Assembly: GCA_916610825.1 (NCBI GenBank)
Contig: OU744450.1
Coordinates: forward strand, 27,076,350-27,140,349
Length of the DNA stretch: 64,000 bases
Source: Haliclystus octoradiatus
Lineage: Eukaryota > Cnidaria > Staurozoa > Stauromedusae > Haliclystidae
Reading direction: 5' to 3'
Shown here: positions 9,777 to 21,819 of the stretch, one piece after another
Numbering within the stretch: position 1 is the stretch's first letter
How the letters are laid out: every line of letters starts with the position of its first letter
Made by a program: the position numbers and the translations under genes
Notes under the pieces: model-generated
The model's input: the letters and a program-made list of their open reading frames with translations, nothing else
The model's database searches: none
What the model was told of the DNA's origin: nothing

Positions 9777-12590
9777 CCACGAAAATAAATATTACCTGCG
9801 AAACTTTAAGGAAACAAATACAAAGTAAATACATTGAATACAATATAGCTAAGTGTAAATCAATAATATAATTTTTCATACATGTATATAAAGAGAGTTA
9901 CTGGTTATGTTTTACATTAGAATAAATTCCGTCTGGAGAGCGTACAAGCGCGAAACTCAGAGTCACGGTAAAACTTGACTAATCTTTGTTTCATTTATAC
10001 AATAAATACATCTTAATTAGTGTTTTTTCAATTAAATTATTGTAGTTTTTTCAAAATGATTAGTAAGCTCAAATTTCAGATTAGTTGTATGCATGTAATT
10101 ATCAATTAGAATTTATAACTGCCTATAGTTTATTAGTCATGCTAAATCAACAGATCGGTCCATACACTCAAATTCGTGGATACATATATATATATAGTAG
10201 ACGCTTAGAGTAATTTCCACTTATTCAAGAACTATCGAAAGTAATGGTATACTGTATCTACAATATACAATTCAATGGTAATTATACACGCCCAGCATGC
10301 ACGTTTCTTTATCAAAAATCCAGTGAGACTAGAAGGAGGGGAAGGAGTGCTATATAGACCCCTGTCGGAACTACATACACGCAATGTCACACATGTATTA
10401 ATTTTTTAAACTTGAAGAAAAACCGCTGTAGGGAAAGGTTGTCCCTTTCTCGAGAAAATCATGACGTCATTCCTGAAGAAACTTAAAAATATTCAAATAA
10501 TTTCGAATACGTTTATTTTAAAGTTCATTATTTCTTAGAATTTTTAAGCGGGAATGAACCTCAAGTTGCACCTGTACAGCACTTGTTCTTGTTCGATACT
10601 TTACTGATAGTGATATGCGAAGTATTTTTATTTTACAGACTATTTGAAGCTGAAACTATTTCATTTTATTTTCGCTGCTTTTATTTCGCAGAGCACTTTC
10701 GATCATATTTATTCATTAATGATTTTTATGAATAAACTCGTTCCCTTGTTGCTGTGCCTCGTTGTGAATTTCAAGGCAGAAAAGTGTGAACGTTGAAGTT
10801 TAGCCCGCCGTCAAGACTACCGTCTCGTTTTGGACTTTTTTAGAAGAAGGTGCGAACGTTGAACATTGAAGTTTAACGTTCGCAGTTTGAAACTTTGTCA
10901 CTTCTAAGCATGGTTTCTATTGTCCCGTCACAGCATGGGTTAGTCATCGGTTTAGACGCCTATCAGAAATTCCCAGTTTGTTATTGACTCAACACGACAA
11001 AATCAACTCTTAAATTTCTTTAACAAGTAAAGAATTGGATTGCATTTAGCCATATAAATTGGCCAAGCTGTGTTTGTTATGCCCAATGTCTTATTTCATT
11101 TATCTTCTTTTTGCCTTTTTCTAAAAGTCACGATCGGTCACCCTTTTAGACATACGTCACCCTTTTAGGCAGTCCCAACTAAAACGTCAAGTAGCTTTAC
11201 GCAGAAAACGCAGCCGCGTCGATAACATTGAAAAAGTAGACTGGATACTAAATAGAGCTGACGCGAGTTGAATTTTCCGTTTACCGGATAACAGTGACTT
11301 AAATACTAACTCAATAGAGGCTACACGATAAAGAGGCCACTGAATCCGCTATTAACATCCACTACACTATCAATACAATATGCACACCATACAATATACC
11401 TTACAATATCCTGTCCAATAGATCATGAATAGATAATATACAGAGCTAATAAATGACTGTCTCTTGTGTGCTGGTATTATGTCAGTCGGACAAAGAGGCT
11501 GATTGCACATGGCACGTCCCTCCATTTAAAATTCTTAGAAAATTGATTCGCGTTTGACATTGTTCAATTTGTTTCCTGTTTCCTCTCTCAAACCTTCAAT
11601 TAATAAACCTAGAACCAAAGACGCCGTTAGAAAATAGTGAGGAGAATATAAGGATCTGAAATGGTAAGTGCTAAGTTAGCCTACATGCTTACAGACAGAC
11701 GGAGACAGCTGCTTAGCTAGAGCAGAGCTATCGTTAGCCTACCAGTCGAATTGTGCACAGATTGAACCGTACATCCTTTGTGTTCACCAGACTGTACACA
11801 ACGTAATGCGTACATAAACACAAACCGTACTACACAATTCCTAAATATGTTTTCGATAATACTCACAGTGAATTCAGTAAGGTCCAGCAAGAGATCATAT
11901 AATTATTTATTAGTTAAATGTATTTACTATTTTTATTACAACAAAATTTGATAACAGTGTAAAAATTTACGGATGTGACTACTCTCTTTGTAAAGTACCG
12001 TAGTATAGGTGTTTATGTTCACAACCGCGTGTGTGAGTTTGTTGATTGTCTTGCCGATCGTGTGGTTCGAAGGTATATGCGCCTATATATAAGATGTTAG
12101 AATTAGAACTAATTATAATATCCAATTAAATAATATAATATAATATGAGGTGGACACATGTATGTACGTGAGAGTGCTCAATGTTTGCTAAGACAGAGCA
12201 TAATATAGAATTGACACAAATATAAGGGAAAAGCCTTTTCCGTTGCGGTACTCAGAGTTTCACACGTTTGTTACACAAACTCAGAAACAAAGATTACATG
12301 TTTTAATGAAGAAAAGTTTTATGTAGAAAATTTTATTTTTGCGATTTTCTACGTTAAATTTCCACGATAACCGCCATTTTGTAAATTTTTCTACGTTAAA
12401 CTTAAAATTTTCCCGCGCGAGAACAATAAATAACACGCGTGATTTTTAAAATTTTCTCGAAGAGTTTATGTAGAAAAATGGGAAATGTCTAAATAAACAA
12501 TTGAAAAATGACTCCAATAAATGCGCCACGTCGTTTTACTCTGTTATCATCTACCATTGCTTTGGGTAAACTCATCGGGAAACATTTTCC
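9777..12590. other. Non-coding stretch, nothing recognised
   Basis: AT-rich sequence without supported exons. Near 10770-10900 a GAACGTTGAAGTTTA-like phrase occurs more than once. Near 12300-12480 the words ATGTAGAAAA and TTCTACGTTAAA recur, suggesting an old degenerate repeat. No transposase or domain was seen. Confidence 0.4.
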
Positions 12591-14330
12591 TCATTAACCT
12601 CATCGGGAAACAAGCCGATATTCTTTACTATTAAACATGTATAATTTAATCCAAACAAATTCATGGTTAATAACTGTAATTCGTAAGTAATACTTCATAT
12701 AAAGGTGCATCAGTAGGCCTATAATACCTTTCTAAAATGCACAAAAGTTCGTATCTTTACGGGTTTTATCATCGACTTCTTAATTTTCCTCATTAAACTT
12801 ATTTGTACAAAAGCCGATATTCTTTACTAATAAACACGTATAATTTAATCCAAACAAATTCATCGCTAATAACTATAACTCGTAAGTAATACTTTATATA
12901 GAGGTGCATCAGTATAATACCTTGCTCTAGTGCACAAAAGTTCGTATCTTTACGGGTTTTTTCATGGACTTATAAATTTCCTCATTAAACTTATCAGTAC
13001 AACAGCCGATATTCTTTGCTATTAAACTTATCGATACGAAAGCCGACATTCTTTGCCATTAAACACGTATAATTTAATCCAAACAAATTCATGGTGAATA
13101 ACTATAATTGGTAAGTAATACTTCATGCAAAGGTGCATCAGTATAATACCTTTCTAAAATGCACAAAACTTCGTATCTTTACGGGTTTTATCATCGACTT
13201 CTTAAACTTATCGGTACAAAAGCCGATATTCTTTACTAATAAACACGTATAATTTAATCCAAACAAATTCATCGCTAATAACTATAACTCGTAAGTAATA
13301 CTTCATATAGAGGTGCATCAGTATAATACCTTGCTCTAGTGCACAAAAGTTCGTATCTTTACGGGTTTTTTCATGGACTTATAAATTTCCTCATTAAACT
13401 TATCGGTACAACAGCCGATATTCTTTGCTATTAAACACGAATAATTTAAACCAAACAAATTAATGGTTAATAATTATAATTGGCAGCTAATACTTCACAA
13501 ATAAGTGCATCAGTATAATACCTTTCTAAAATGCACAAAAGTTTGTATCTTTACGGGTTTTTTCATGGACTTATTAATTTTCCTCATTAAACTTATCGAT
13601 ACGAAAGCCGATATTCTTTACTATTAAACACGTAAAATTTCACCCAAACAAATTCATGGTTAATAACTATAATTGGTAGCTAATTCTTCACAAATAAGTG
13701 TATCAGTATCATACCTTGCTATAGTGCACAAAAGTTAGTATCTTTACAGGTTTTATCATCGACTTATTAATTTTCCTCATTAAACTTATCGCTACAAAAG
13801 CCGATATTCTTTACTATTAAACACTTATAATTTTATCCAAACAAATTCATGGTTAATAATTATAATTGGTAGCTAATACTTCACAAATAAGTGTATCAAT
13901 AGAATACCTTGCTATAGTGCACAAATGTCCGTGTCTTGACCGGCTTTATCATCAACTTATTAATTTTCCTCATTAAACTTAGCCTATCAGGATTTTTTTA
14001 CTACTGAACACTTGTATTTCAATCCGATTTTAATCAAAACAAGTAATTTAGAAATAGCTATAATTGGTAGCTAATACTTCACACAAAGGTGTATCAGTAT
14101 CATACCCGGGTTGCTATAATATACAAAAGTTCGTTTCTTAAAGGGATTTTTCATCAACTTATCCATTTTCCTGATTAAACTTATCGGTTAATAATTCCCT
14201 ATCGCGATATTTTAAGTCACTATTTATCACCTGTAGTTTAATCGAAGCATTTAATTTATGGAATGATTATGGTAAATAACTATAATTGCTAGTTATTACT
14301 TCACTTTTCTACTTAAATCCGATACAGTCT
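12590..14330 (+). repeat. Tandem repeat array, ~193-bp unit, 8 copies
   Basis: The landmark GTATCTTTACGGG (or variants) recurs at about 12751, 12944, 13173, 13353, 13545, 13738, 13931 and 14133: spacing 193, 229, 180, 192, 193, 193 and 202. Each unit also carries CCGATATTCTTT, TAATTTAATCCAAACAAATTC and a CAGTATAATACCTT segment. Two unit types alternate in the left half (TCTAAAATGC versus CTCTAGTGC before the landmark), giving a dimeric higher-order period of about 410-420 bp. Copies decay toward the right. No coding potential was seen. Confidence 0.88.
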
Positions 14331-14364
14331 AAAAACTACATTTACAGATATGTATTCATCGGTA

Positions 14365-16625
14365 ATGCCTCATTCTAATTTCAGAGACGTATAAATTTTT
14401 GAGAAAGTGGAAGACCGGCATTTTGAAAAACCCTAAGATACAACCTAGATCAACTCCATTGGCTGTATCTAATGATAAATACATGATGTATTTTCAAAAA
14501 TCTTTTCCATTGTCTTGACTACACATCTAAGAACTATAGGGGAGAGCGGGGTGAATTGGAACAAATTTTCTTAAAAAAATTATTGCTCCAAAACGGCTCA
14601 CGCAAAACTCACAATTTCGGTATTGATTTGTAGGAAATTGTCTGAAGTTTATAATGCAAAATACCTGAATATTGTCAAATCAAAGTTGAAACAATGTTTA
14701 AAGGAAGAATGACATTTTTTCAAAACCGCGATTTTGCGAAAATGTGGGGTGAAACGGAATGAACACAAATTTACCATTATTTCATCGAATTTGTTCAAAT
14801 AAATTGAGTATCATAGCTATTGAGCCTTTAAAAATTGATATCAACAATAATAAATTAGATAGATAAAGAAACTTACTTCCAAATATAAATTTATAACATT
14901 ATTATTTTCCATTCAAAAAAATGCGTCTCCGTAAAACACGATAACATTTTCCCGTACTAGTATAATTTTTCAAATTTCAGTTATAATTGAGAGAATATGA
15001 GTAAGGTTAATCATTCAAATGGGTTTTAATTAGATTTAACCAAAATAATATGAATAAAACAACATTTAATTTCATGCAGTCCTTCGACAAAGTCGCTTTC
15101 CTTCCGAAGGTGTCAAATTCAAAGAAACCGCTCATGCAAATGTTTTGTTTACGTTATAATTCACACTGATTCACGAAGGAAATAATAAGTCAAAACAAGA
15201 CAATACAAACTCATTAATTTTACGTTGAAAATAAAACAACAAAAAGATCAATGGTTCAGAGAAATAATACAAGGCTATTTACTAATGAAAAGAGGCAATT
15301 GAACCAATTTAATGGATTAATTTGAATGATTTCTTCTTGGTGTGAAATCAAAGGCGGAGCAACAACAAAGCAAAGCAGTGTGAAGCCAGACTGTGATTGA
15401 AATGTTTCCCGCCGTGTTCCATTCAACCCCATCGTGAATCTTGCAACATAAACACTATTTACTAGAAAGTTTGTTGGAAAAGACAAAAATGACAACTGCC
15501 TACGTCATAACACGGAAATTCTCTACACAATGGTATGCAATAACACCTGATGCGTGAAGAAATGAAAATAAAATCAAACGCGATGTGAAAAGCGAATGAC
15601 TTGCATCGCGCGTACAAATTTTCAAAGGCTTATAATATTTTATTTACTTTATGTATCGAAATGAAACTTTACACAATGTTTAGACTATATAAGAACAATG
15701 TTCTGCTGCAATTTTGTAATTTTTGAGTCTTTAGAAGTTGTGTATTCCGATTCACCCCCGTTCCATTTCACCCCGCTCTCCCCTATATAATAATATATCC
15801 ATTTATCGTCATGATTGGATAGACCTACTAGGCTACAAGTTGGAGAAAGGGACAACCTGCAATGTGAGGAACCCTAAAATGCTACCTACAGCTTGAATGG
15901 AAGTATCTATATAAAAGCAAGATATATTTTCATGAAATTTTTAACTTGTCTTGATACACATCTAAGAACTACACATAATAGCTTTATCAAGTCACCTGCA
16001 TTTCTCGTTGTCATTTGAGAGAACTACAAGTATGTGAACATTTTTTTGAATAATTTTTAACCTGGTTTTGTGACGTATGGACCTATCTCGAATTAAAATC
16101 TTCTTGCATATTAACCAATATCCACCTTCATCTATATCTGAAAAAAATATTGTTAATCTTATATAATTTCATATGTAAGGCACATTTTTGCTAAAGGCAG
16201 ATTCTTTTTTGAAGGATACAAACGAACCAACAATTGGTAACTTTATTGGTGGCAAAACATCAATAGAGTGCTAGATGCGGATATGCAGAGCATTATAGAA
16301 AGAAATGCAAAAAACTAGACGTTGTCAATTGTTATTTAATGATATGCATGCCTCGTTCTGATTTAAAAGATTTAATTCCCAATGAAAAGAAAAAAAATGA
16401 AAAACCAGCATTACACTAAAATAATATATACCCCCATATGGACTTTAAATGACTGTATCTGAATAGAAGCATAATATATTTTCATGATAGCTTTCTAAAT
16501 ACGATGAACATCTATACTAAGAGCATATATAGTAGTATGGAGTCATCCGCACGCCTCGTTCTGATTTGAGAGACCCAAGTTGGAGAAAGTGAGAAAACCA
16601 GCATTAAGAAAAACACCTAAAATAC
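14365..16625 (+). repeat. Diverged long-unit repeat field, interrupted by a TIR element
   Basis: Similar segments recur: a CCTCGTTCTGATTT- or CATTCTAATTTCAGAG-like start, GTTGGAGAAAG, CCAGCATT or CCGGCATT, CCTAAAATAC, a TGACTGTATCT-like phrase, ATATATTTTCAT and CACATCTAAGAACTA. Copies are recognisable at about 14370-14536, 15815-16050, 16345-16540 and 16550-16625. Before insertion of the 14539-15783 element the first two were adjacent. Sequence and spacing are much more diverged than in the array to the left. Confidence 0.6.
14539..15783. mobile_element. Non-autonomous DNA transposon with GGGGAGAGCGGGG termini, TA-flanked
   Basis: Left end GGGGAGAGCGGGGTGAATTG and right end (reverse complement) GGGGAGAGCGGGGTGAAATG form inverted repeats of about 25 bp, both bordered by TATA, so a TA target duplication is likely. 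The motif GGGTGAA(A/T)(C/T)GGAA recurs inside the left end (near 14747) and twice at the right end, perhaps as transposase binding sites. The interior has only a 79-codon minus-strand frame with no recognisable domain, so I call it non-autonomous. The TA target suggests Tc1/mariner/pogo mobilisation (inference). Confidence 0.8.
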
Positions 16626-16639
16626 CCCTCATGGTATTG

Positions 16640-17765
16640 ATTGATTGATTGATTTTTATTTGTCAAATGAAATAAAAGTTTGACTGGCAAACACTGATAA
16701 GTTACATATAACTTACACTTACATTGGAGCCTAAATTTGAAATACAACATGATAATAATTAAAAGCTAAGTCTACAAAAATTTGAAAAATTTATTCGGTC
16801 TAACGTTTTTTTAAATGTAACAATAGGGGCAGTAACTAATGATTCTGGTAATGAGCTCCATATTGGTATTACGCGGTTTGCAAATATATTAGCTACAGTG
16901 TTATTAACAGGTAAATGCCTTTGATATAATTTCTGAGAATGTCCTCTAGTTTTGGTTTTGTGAGAGGCAAGAAACATTTCTTTTTTTAAATCAACCATTC
17001 CATTAACAACTTTGTAAACCATACATAGATCGGCGTAAATTCGCCGAACTTCCAAAGAAAGCCAAACCTAGCATCTTAAGTCGAGTACAATAATCAGAAT
17101 TATCAGAATTTGAACATTTTCGGCATACGCGTTTTGTAAATCTCTGTTGAACTTTTTCTATGCATTTAACATCTTTTAATAAATAAGGACTCCATACTGG
17201 CATGATACTGGTGAGTTAGACTCCAATATAGGACGTACATACGCTGTATAGGCTTTTATTAGACATCTATGGTCTTTAGAAGAGAAACAGTTGAATATAT
17301 ATAGGCCTATATAAGGTAAGATGCTTAATGAGTTTTACCAGCGATTTTAGCATAGTGACTTGATGACTTTAAATCAGAACATATAATAACACCAAGATCT
17401 CTAACTTTATCTATTCTAACAACTTCTTCACTATTCAAAACTTATGCTTTGAGTTTTGAAAGTAATTTTGAATGAGTGACAGTGTCAAATGCTTTTTTGA
17501 AATCTATATAAACTGCATCTACTCACGCTCGTATGTTGATCACGTCACACCATTCATTGATTGTTAATAACAACTGAGTACATGTAGATCTTCGGCGAAA
17601 AAAACCACATTGCTTGTCGGTGATATGATTATTAGCCTACTGAGAAGAAAGCAAAGTAATTCATCGTGTAGACCTTTTTCCATTACTTTACAGGCAATAC
17701 ATTGGACGATAGTTCTGTTTCTTTGTTGATAGTCCCTTTTTATAAAGTGGAATGACTAGAGCGGT
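16640..17765 (-). pseudogene. Non-LTR retrotransposon remnant (Jockey/CR1-like), 3' part
   Basis: Minus-strand frames at 17003-17203 and 16759-17055 encode PVWSPYLLKDVKCIEKVQ, FTKRVC, LEVRRIYADLCMVYKV and a C-terminus with NRVIPIWSSLPESLV, interrupted by a frameshift near 17050. Further 5' on the minus strand (about 17420-17560) an IDFKKAFDTV-like RT fragment is readable with damage. The 3' end is near 16640 and carries a short TGAT repeat tail. It is 5' truncated and dead. Confidence 0.75.
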
Positions 17766-17776
17766 TTTAAGGATAT

Positions 17777-17827
17777 ATTATGACATGATATGATATGATA
17801 TGATATGTTGTTGTTGTTGTTGTTGTC
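17777..17827. repeat. (TGATA)n / (GTT)n microsatellite
   Basis: About four ATGAT units, then a TTG run. It lies between two minus-strand non-LTR remnants and may be the 3' tail of the one to its right. Confidence 0.8.
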
Positions 17828-18029
17828 ACTTTAATATCAATATACCCAATTTTACAGGATGTGTGATAATTGCATAATTATATTCTATTTATATAACATA
17901 TATGTATATACAATATTTATTTTATTTATTTATTTATTATTATTTTTTTTTACAATGATAGTATATATAGTATATATAGTAAACCAAAAATATAGTATAA
18001 TCTAATATCATTTTTTTTATTTTTTTTTT

Positions 18030-18896
18030 TTAATTTTTCAAGCCTCTTGCACGATAAGAGTTGAGTACAAATGCCCCAAGAACATTGTTCACGATAGTAG
18101 GTGGATCCGAGAATAAGAAGTGAATCTTTTCTTCAGTTGTCGACGAGCTAAAACTACTATACATTCTATTTATTGCATTATAGAAGGATATCCTATTATT
18201 ATGGTTTGAAGAACAGAAAAAGAGAAGGTGAATTTCGTCATCAATATCATCTGTGTTGCAAACTGGACACAGGCGATCTTCGTATGGGATACCAATATGG
18301 CATCCTATTTGTACAGTTAATTTATGAGAACTTACTCTCAGTTTAGTTAACGTTATCCTAGCTTTTGTATGAGGTATAAGTAGGTATTTTTCGATTTGAA
18401 ACTTTGATTTAATTTTTCGGTAAAAGTTCAATTGATTAGAGTTTTCATTAGCGGAGAGATTATTTTCAAATAATTGAATAAATTTATGCGTCAAATCTTG
18501 CTCTACTGCTTTTATAAATAAGTTTTGAGAAGTCAAGGTTGATAAATCCTTATTGCAAAGGAGTGTAAAATCAACTCCAACTTCTCTCAAAATATTTTTG
18601 ACATTTGCAAGCCAAGTAAGGGGGGAACTATCTAAGACTTGTTCTCCTAAAGCTTTATATACTAGTGAATTTTGATCAGAGTTTAACAAATGAATACAGT
18701 ATTGAATTATTTTAACTTTAACATCGCTATTTAATGGTAATAATGCTAAGTCACCGCGTATCGCAGTCAGGGTAACATTCTTTGGTGCATTTGGTATACT
18801 ACGCATTACTTTTTTTTGAAAGGCTTCTAATGGGTATGATATGTTTGTATGTATGTATGTATTTTGTAGCACAATGGTTAACAGGCAAATAAACAA
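18030..18896 (-). pseudogene. Non-LTR retrotransposon ORF2 C-terminal fragment
   Basis: The 288-residue frame has no RT catalytic box, but carries the post-RT region of L1/I/Jockey-type ORF2 proteins: a YPLEAFQKKVMRSIPNAPKN segment, RITLTKLRVSSHKL, and a terminal zinc-knuckle-like CPVCNTDDIDDEIHLLFFC (C-x2-C...H-x4-C). The stop lies 3' of that motif as in intact elements, followed by A/T-rich sequence at 17880-18030. It is 5' truncated within the thumb region. Confidence 0.72.
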
Positions 18897-18985
18897 AGGA
18901 GGATATTTTTAAATGTATCCTCACTTACATGTGACCTTTAAAACAAAGTATATATATATAAAGAAAACTATGTTATCAGAAATAA

Positions 18986-19440
18986 TTAACAGGCAAAGGA
19001 AAAGTTACAGAACTGTGCTGAATTAACGTGATTAAGTTTAAATTTGAATGTTTGTAAAGAATTAGACGATATAACTTCTTCAGGAAGAGAGTTCCATGGC
19101 TTGATTATTCTATTTGCAAAGTAATGTTTGCAACAGTCATAGTTAAATGATTTAGTTGGGTACAGCGTCAGTGAATGTCCACGCAAGCAATATTTGGAAT
19201 ATTTAATAGTGAAAAATTCATCTGGAGCCAAGTCAATCAAGTTTATCAAAATTCTGAAGACCATGTGAAGATCAAACTTAAGGCGGTGTAATTCTAGAGA
19301 CTCAAGGTTGAGGTAGGTAACACGATCTACATAGGGCTTGTAAGAATTATTTTTCAAACAAACATATCTTGTGAAAGAGCGCTGAACATTTTCTAAAATA
19401 TTTATGTCCTTGATGAGATAGGGATTCCGAGATATTTAGG
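18986..19440 (-). pseudogene. Non-LTR retrotransposon fragment, same family as 3125-3298
   Basis: The minus-strand frame (to 19357) encodes KNNSYKPYVDRVTYLNLE, LKFDLHMVFRILINLI, a CLRGHSLTLYP block and FANRIIKPWNSLPEE, the C-terminal end of a Jockey/CR1-like ORF2. The frame 5' of it (19358-19440) adds an LENVQRSFTRYVC segment. The 5' boundary near 19440 is followed by a duplicated GGGATTCCGAG(A/G)GATTTAG and an ATATG microsatellite. Confidence 0.75.
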
Positions 19441-19461
19441 GATTCCGAGGGATTTAGAGAT

Positions 19462-19513
19462 ATGATATGATATGATTTGATATGATATGATATGTTATGA
19501 TATGATATGATAT
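19462..19513. repeat. (ATATG)n microsatellite
   Basis: About ten imperfect ATATG units, directly after the truncated end of the minus-strand non-LTR fragment. Confidence 0.8.
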
Positions 19514-20112
19514 ATTTTGTCATTTTGTTGAATCATAAATAATCATTATATTTTGTCATAAATCTAAAGGTTTCTAGTTAAAACATGAATATGACCCTAT
19601 CATTTATTAATTTGTTATATGCATAAATACCGTATATGACATATAGTATCAGGTTAAGGAACTGATCACTTTATTATATATAGAACGATTTACGTTATGG
19701 ATCTTTTGTCTTTGGTAAAGAAATAGTTTTATAATCCATTGCCATGGCTCAGCAAAGGATTGACGTCAACTTCTGTGTTTCTTTGTCGAAAGCAAATGCA
19801 TTAATTTCTAAATTACACAACATTGGACAACTAAGATCACTTCAATTGAACAGAAATAATACGCGACATTAAGTTAGTATTAATCATTTGATTGTCATTA
19901 TGGATCAGCTTATTTTATTTCCTAAATAATAAATGTCAATTTTGTGCACGTATTTTGATTGTGAAGTGTTCTGTTATTTACGGAAAACAGACATTCTTCA
20001 ATATCAAACTCTATTCCATCATAGTTTTAAGTTGCCCATCACAAGTGTTTGTTGTGGCTACTGGCTGTATGGGGTGGCTAAATAAACCCAACAAGTGCTC
20101 TACAAATCAATT
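19514..20112. other. Non-coding stretch, nothing recognised
   Basis: AT-rich, without a supported exon; the 77-codon frame at 19892 shows no domain. Confidence 0.4.
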
Positions 20113-20488
20113 GGAGGAGGATTAGCTCAGATGGCAGAGCAACCGAACTTCTGATCGGATCATATCCGATTGACTGTGGTTCAAATCCCCCGAAGGTCAA
20201 CTCAGCCTTGACTTTATCTGAAACATCAAATGAGTACTATCTGAGGATGGCGGATGGTATGGTCCGGAGGGAATTGCATTGTGAGTAGCTGCGGCGCATC
20301 GTTGTGCATTGACAATTGAGACCTATCTGCCATGAAATCTGTTGAGATTGATCTGCAGTGTCGCGACTGAGATCAACAAAGAGCGTTTAAAACCATTGCT
20401 CTCAGCGAAAAAATCCACTCGTCTAGAAATAGAGGAGTGGTACGGGTGCCTTCGGTAGGGCAACACCTTCTACACTACTTTTACTTTA
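20113..20488 (+). mobile_element. tRNA-derived SINE, copy 1
   Basis: Starts with a tRNA-like head: A box TAGCTCAGATGG and B box GGTTCAAATCC about 50 bases apart. A body of about 290 bp is shared with copies at 27626-27997 (minus), 34979-35353 and 46258-46560. The body includes ATCTGCCATGAAATCTGTTG, CAGTGTCGCG and a CCACTC...GAGTGG inverted pair, and ends ACTACTTT(A)-like. Transcription by RNA polymerase III from the internal boxes is expected. Mobilisation would need a partner LINE, which the sequence does not identify. Confidence 0.85.
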
Positions 20489-21070
20489 CAAATCAATTGT
20501 TCAATTCCATTTGATGACGAAAGTCTTTCCTGATTGGTTAACAATGACGTATTCTAATGATGTATTCTTAATGGCGAATTCTATACATCTATCCTATGCT
20601 TCATCATAAATAATAAAAATTTAAATAGCAATTTTACATTTTTATATTTGATTTGCTCATGATTTGATTGTAAAGCGCTTTAAAAGCACCCATATCTGTT
20701 GTTTACATCTGTTTACCTATCCTTTATAAAACGAGAAAAAACAGGAAGTTGAACGTGAGTCGATGCAATGTTGTGCTCACTTAGCCAACCCACACAACAT
20801 CTGCTCTACAAGTGCTCTACACAAGCTCAATATTGTTAAGCTTTTGTAGAGCAAATATTGCGTTCATATGGAAGAAATAGTTGTATCCAAGATTTTTTTA
20901 TCAGGAGAAAAACCAGCTGTTTTCCTTTCATGGACAGGGAGGTAAACTGTGCAGTTTTAATCACATTCTTATGACAATAAAAATAAAATAAAAAGTAAAA
21001 TAAAAAGATGTGAAACGTTTGTATGATGAAATGACCCGAAAAAGGTTGAAAAAAAAATTGGAATCTTGGA
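20489..21070. other. Non-coding stretch with dispersed repeat words
   Basis: No exon seen. The phrase GGAAGAAATAGTTGTATCCA near 20869 reappears, slightly changed, at about 46707 in a UCHL5 intron, so part of this is an interspersed repeat of unknown class. Confidence 0.4.
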
Positions 21071-21174
21071 TTGAAAGATATTTTATCGGACTCCGATGCC
21101 CAAATGGATACGCTTTCATACACCTCCCTAGACCACCTGGCCGGGTATAGGCCCAAAATGACATTCTCACTGCT

Positions 21175-21511
21175 TGACAACAAGCAGTGTGCTGTTTTTC
21201 TTCTACTTAATCTTTCTGTATTTTCTGACTCTGTAGACCATGACATGCTGCTCAATCGATTAGAACGTAGATTTGGTATCAAAGAAAAAGCACTGGCATG
21301 GTTCACATCATACCTGGATAATCACTGCAAAATTATTTCCACTGACAGCTGCAAATCATCTGTGAGAAAAGTAAAACATGGTGTACCGCAATGCTCTGTA
21401 TTTGGTCCACTTCTTTATCTATTGTATACATCTCCATTGTCCGAAATGATTAAAAGACACAACACTTATATAATCTGTCACAATCACGATGGAAGCCATA
21501 CGTTCATATGA
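21175..21511 (+). pseudogene. Degraded L2/CR1-type reverse transcriptase fragment
   Basis: Reads NLSVFSDSVDHDMLLNRLER, FGIKEKALAWFTSYL, then [20 protein letters not shown]. This is the palm region of an L2/CR1 RT (consensus [11 protein letters not shown] and [10 protein letters not shown]), with D-to-S, G-to-C and L-to-F changes at conserved sites. It resembles the intact element at 28829-30319. The frame decays after about 21460. Confidence 0.75.
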
Positions 21512-21778
21512 ATCACTTTGAAGCACAAATTTTCAGTGTAGATCCAATAGAATTTATAGTGCCACAGTAATATGTTTTAGATTGCTACCTTCATGGACTT
21601 GACTGAGATTTAATTATATACTTTTTTGAAATTTTGTTGTGTTTTTCCATTGACTTTGTGTATTCATTTAAAGGGGCATTGAACGCCCATTTTCCACAAT
21701 TGTTTGCACTAAAATTTTTAACTTTTTGACTCATGGTTATATTAGTGACCTTGAGTCTATCCTGTCATGGTGGAAACG

Positions 21779-21819
21779 TTTTCATTTCATTTCATTTCGT
21801 TTCATTTCATTTCATTTTT
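21779..21819. repeat. (TTTCA)n microsatellite
   Basis: Eight TTTCA/TTTCG units. The same pentamer in reverse complement ends the non-LTR insertion at about 26022. Confidence 0.85.

Noticed and set aside
11640..11670. GAAATGGTAAGTGC, looking like a start codon followed by a splice donor
   Set aside because: There is no conserved coding sequence before it and no matching downstream exon could be tied to it.
12590..14330. CRISPR-like array
   Set aside because: Unit length of ~193 bp, continuous homology without spacers, and a eukaryotic context exclude it.
15256..15495. 79-codon minus-strand frame as a transposase remnant
   Set aside because: It has no DDE-type motif or helix-turn-helix, and composition does not differ from its surroundings.
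20113..20200. Functional tRNA gene
   Set aside because: A and B boxes are present, but the sequence continues into a 290-bp body shared by four loci and the acceptor stem does not pair; it is a SINE head.
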